DNA of 64,000 nt from Candidatus Pantoea gossypiicola (lineage in GTDB: Bacteria; Pseudomonadota; Gammaproteobacteria; Enterobacterales; Enterobacteriaceae): NCBI RefSeq assembly GCF_008632075.1, contig NZ_VWVM01000017.1:1-64000 (forward strand). Reading direction: 5' to 3'. The notes beneath the pieces are model-generated. The model was not told where the DNA came from. It did no database searches and saw only the letters and a program-made list of their open reading frames with translations. A program made the translations under genes and the position numbers. Below, in pieces: positions 61,718-64,000 of this stretch; within the stretch, counting starts at the first letter, position 1; each line of letters opens with the position of its first letter.

Positions 61718-62650
61718 ATGATTATCGTAACTGGCGGCGCAGGAATGATTGGCAGCAACATCGTCAAAGCGCTGAACGATCGCGGTCACACCGACATTCT
61801 GGTGGTGGATAATCTGAAGGATGGCACTAAGTTTGCCAATTTAGTCGACCTGGATATCGTCGATTATATGGACAAAGAAGAGTTTCTGATGAGCGTGATC
61901 GCGGGCGACGATTTAGGCCCGATTGAAGCGGTATTCCATCAGGGTGCCTGCTCCTCCACGACCGAGTGGGATGGCAAGTACATGATGGAGAACAACTATC
62001 AGTACTCTAAAGAGCTGCTGCACTACTGCCTGGAGCGCGAGATCCCGTTCCTTTACGCCTCTTCTGCTGCGACCTACGGCGGACGCAACGAGAATTTCAT
62101 CGAAGAGCGCCAGTATGAGCAGCCGCTGAATGTGTATGGCTACTCCAAAATGCTGTTCGACCACTACGTTCGTCAGATGCTGCCGGAAGCGAACTCGCCG
62201 GTGTGTGGCTTCCGCTACTTCAACGTCTATGGTCCGCGTGAAGGCCACAAAGGCAGCATGGCAAGCGTGGCGTTTCATCTGAACACCCAGATCAGCAACG
62301 ATGAAAATCCAAAACTGTTTGAAGGCAGTGACGGCTTTAAGCGCGATTTCATCCACGTTGATGATGTGGCAGCAGTGAACCTGTGGTGCTGGGAAAACGG
62401 CGTCTCCGGGATCTACAACTGCGGCACAGGCCGCGCCGAATCGTTCCAGGAAGTGGCTGATGCAGTTCTGAAATTCCATCAGAAAGGTCAGATCGAGTAC
62501 ATCCCGTTCCCGGAAAAACTCAAAGGACGCTATCAGGCCTATACCCAGGCCGATCTCACTAAACTGCGTGCTGCCGGTTACGACAAGCCATTTAAAACGG
62601 TGGCGCAGGGTGTCACTGAATATATGGTCTGGCTGAACCGCAACGCATAA
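61718..62650 (+). CDS. hldD: ADP-L-glycero-D-manno-heptose 6-epimerase
   Basis: HldD (RfaD, HtrM) makes ADP-L-glycero-D-manno-heptose, the donor for LPS inner-core heptoses. The 310-residue SDR protein has the NADP loop [19 protein letters not shown] and catalytic YGYSK, then the HLNTQISND and [10 protein letters not shown] segments. The ATG at 61718 follows GAAGGTAAC. It leads the hldD-waaF-waaC cluster. Confidence 0.98.
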   Translation: MIIVTGGAGMIGSNIVKALNDRGHTDILVVDNLKDGTKFANLVDLDIVDYMDKEEFLMSVIAGDDLGPIEAVFHQGACSSTTEWDGKYMMENNYQYSKELLHYCLEREIPFLYASSAATYGGRNENFIEERQYEQPLNVYGYSKMLFDHYVRQMLPEANSPVCGFRYFNVYGPREGHKGSMASVAFHLNTQISNDENPKLFEGSDGFKRDFIHVDDVAAVNLWCWENGVSGIYNCGTGRAESFQEVADAVLKFHQKGQIEYIPFPEKLKGRYQAYTQADLTKLRAAGYDKPFKTVAQGVTEYMVWLNRNA

Positions 62651-62667
62651 AGGAAGCTGCTCCGGCG

Positions 62668-63723
62668 ATGAAAATTCTGGTAATCGGCCCGTCGTGGGTC
62701 GGCGATATGATGATGTCGCAAAGTCTCTATCGCACACTCAAGGCCGAACATCCGGATGCAGTGATTGATGTGATGGCACCCGCGTGGTGCCGCCCATTAC
62801 TGTCACGCATGCCGGAGGTGAATCAGGCGCTGGCGATGCCGCTCGGGCATGGCGCACTGGAGATTGGTGAGCGTCGCCGGTTGGGAAAAGTACTGCGCGC
62901 CAGTCACTACGACCGTGCTTATGTGCTGCCTAACTCCTTTAAGTCGGCGCTGGTTCCCTTCTTTGCCGGAATAAAACGCCGCGTCGGCTGGCGAGGTGAA
63001 ATGCGCTATGGCCTGCTGAACGATTTACGGGTGCTGGATAAAGCCGCGTTTCCACTCATGGTTGAGCGCTACGTTGCGCTGGGCTATGACACCGCTGTTA
63101 CCTCGGCGGCGCAGCTGCCACAGCCGCTGTTGTGGCCAAAATTGCAGGTTGAAGAGCAGGAAAAGATTGAAACCGCCGCACAGTTTCAGCTCGCAGCGAC
63201 TCGTCCGATCATCGGTTTTTGTCCGGGCGCTGAATTTGGGCCCGCCAAGCGCTGGCCGCACTATCATTATGCCACGCTGGCCCGTCAGCTGATTGCTGAC
63301 GGCTTCCAGATTGTGCTGTTTGGCTCCGCCAAAGATCGTCCGACCGGCGACGAGATTATCGCTGCTCTGCCAGAGGATGCACGCGGCCACTGCCGTAATC
63401 TGGCCGGTGAAACCCAACTGGAACAGGCAGTGATTCTGCTGGCGCAATGCCGCGCCGTGGTCAGCAACGACTCCGGCCTGATGCATATCGCTGCGGCGCT
63501 GGACCGTCCGCTGGTGGCGCTCTATGGGCCGAGTAGCCCTGACTTTACGCCGCCGCTTGCAAAACAGGCGCGTATTATTCGCCTGATTACCGGCTATCAC
63601 AAAGTGCGTAAAGGCGATGCCGACCAGGGCTATCACCAGAGCCTGATCGACATTCAGCCTGAGCGCGTACATCAGACGCTGAGCGAACTGCTCGCACCAC
63701 AGGAGGTGCCATGCACGTCCTGA
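62668..63723 (+). CDS. waaF: ADP-heptose:LPS heptosyltransferase II
   Basis: WaaF adds the second heptose of the LPS inner core. The 351-residue GT9 protein starts MKILVIGPSWVGDMMMSQSLYR and has the FCPGAEFGPAKRWP donor region. The later VVSNDSGLMHIAAALDRPLVALYGPSSPDFTPP contains the conserved GLMH signature. It begins 17 bp after hldD and its last 13 bp overlap waaC. Confidence 0.97.
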   Translation: MKILVIGPSWVGDMMMSQSLYRTLKAEHPDAVIDVMAPAWCRPLLSRMPEVNQALAMPLGHGALEIGERRRLGKVLRASHYDRAYVLPNSFKSALVPFFAGIKRRVGWRGEMRYGLLNDLRVLDKAAFPLMVERYVALGYDTAVTSAAQLPQPLLWPKLQVEEQEKIETAAQFQLAATRPIIGFCPGAEFGPAKRWPHYHYATLARQLIADGFQIVLFGSAKDRPTGDEIIAALPEDARGHCRNLAGETQLEQAVILLAQCRAVVSNDSGLMHIAAALDRPLVALYGPSSPDFTPPLAKQARIIRLITGYHKVRKGDADQGYHQSLIDIQPERVHQTLSELLAPQEVPCTS

Positions 63724-64000
63724 TTGTTAAAACCTCTTCAATGGGCGATGTGCTGCATTCACTGCCGGCACTGACCGATGCGATGCATGCTATCCCCGGC
63801 ATCCGTTTCGACTGGGTGGTGGAAGAGAACTTCGCGCAGATCCCTGGCTGGCATCCTGCGGTCGATAAGGTGTTACCGGTTGCAATCCGCCGCTGGCGCA
63901 AACACTGGTTTGGCAGTCAGCAGCGTGAAGAGCGTGTGCTGTTTAAGCGCGCGTTACAGTCGCGTGAGTACGATGTCGTCATTGATGCGCAGGGACTGAT
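63711..64000 (+). CDS. waaC: ADP-heptose:LPS heptosyltransferase I (partial)
   Basis: Only the first 96 codons lie in the window. The start MHVLIVKTSSMGDVLHSLPAL is the GT9 nucleotide-binding end of WaaC, which adds the first heptose to Kdo2-lipid A. The ATG at 63711 overlaps the waaF stop, and an AGGAGG precedes it. It continues off the right edge. Confidence 0.95.
   Translation, partial: MHVLIVKTSSMGDVLHSLPALTDAMHAIPGIRFDWVVEENFAQIPGWHPAVDKVLPVAIRRWRKHWFGSQQREERVLFKRALQSREYDVVIDAQGL

Overview
The window reads as ordinary enterobacterial chromosome. Every long stretch carries genes whose proteins I recognise from Escherichia coli. Small differences point to the Erwiniaceae, most likely Pantoea or a close relative: argG sits inside argCBGH, a peroxiredoxin-glutaredoxin fusion lies beside oxyR, there is no menA between hslU and rraA, and emrD lies between glpX and fpr. 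The assignment rests on gene content and order only; no database search was possible.

Layout. 1-521: the 5' end of a 16S rRNA gene (minus strand) with its leader, boxA and tandem P2/P1 promoters. 522-8226: murI overlapping btuB (with a cobalamin riboswitch), trmA, yijD-fabR, sthA and oxyR. 8246-9194: an OxyR-type operator and the divergent peroxiredoxin-glutaredoxin gene. 9204-15021: argHGBC facing argE across paired ARG boxes. 15374-18025: ppc. 18121-23412: metF, metBL and metJ with two arrays of tandem met boxes. 23413-27122: a lower-GC accessory segment with a two-partner secretion pair (outer-membrane transporter and an unusually short exoprotein). 27161-34154: rpmE, priA, cytR, ftsN (with a very long glutamine tract) and hslVU behind a sigma-32 promoter. 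34261-38948: rraA, zapB and glpFKX. 38938-47710: emrD, fpr, yiiR, yiiQ, tpiA, cdh, sbp, pfkA, fieF and a 51-residue KGG-repeat protein. 48094-50898: the Cpx envelope-stress module (cpxP with a 3'-UTR sRNA closely resembling CpxQ, and cpxRA). 50934-59220: trmL, cysE-gpsA-secB-grxC-yibN, envC, yibQ and two glycosyltransferase-like genes. 59252-64000: tdh-kbl and the start of the LPS core cluster (hldD, waaF, partial waaC).

The themes are arginine and methionine synthesis, peroxide defence, glycerol and central carbon metabolism, envelope stress and division, and LPS inner-core assembly. Most of the window is core genome. The parts most worth a second look are the short-exoprotein secretion pair, the phased OxyR operator driving the Prx-Grx fusion, the conserved CpxQ-like RNA, the glutamine expansion in FtsN, the missing menA and gpmI, the uncharacterised glycosyltransferase pair, and hairpins at the hldD and trmL starts. 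I found no CRISPR array, prophage, insertion sequence or tRNA gene.
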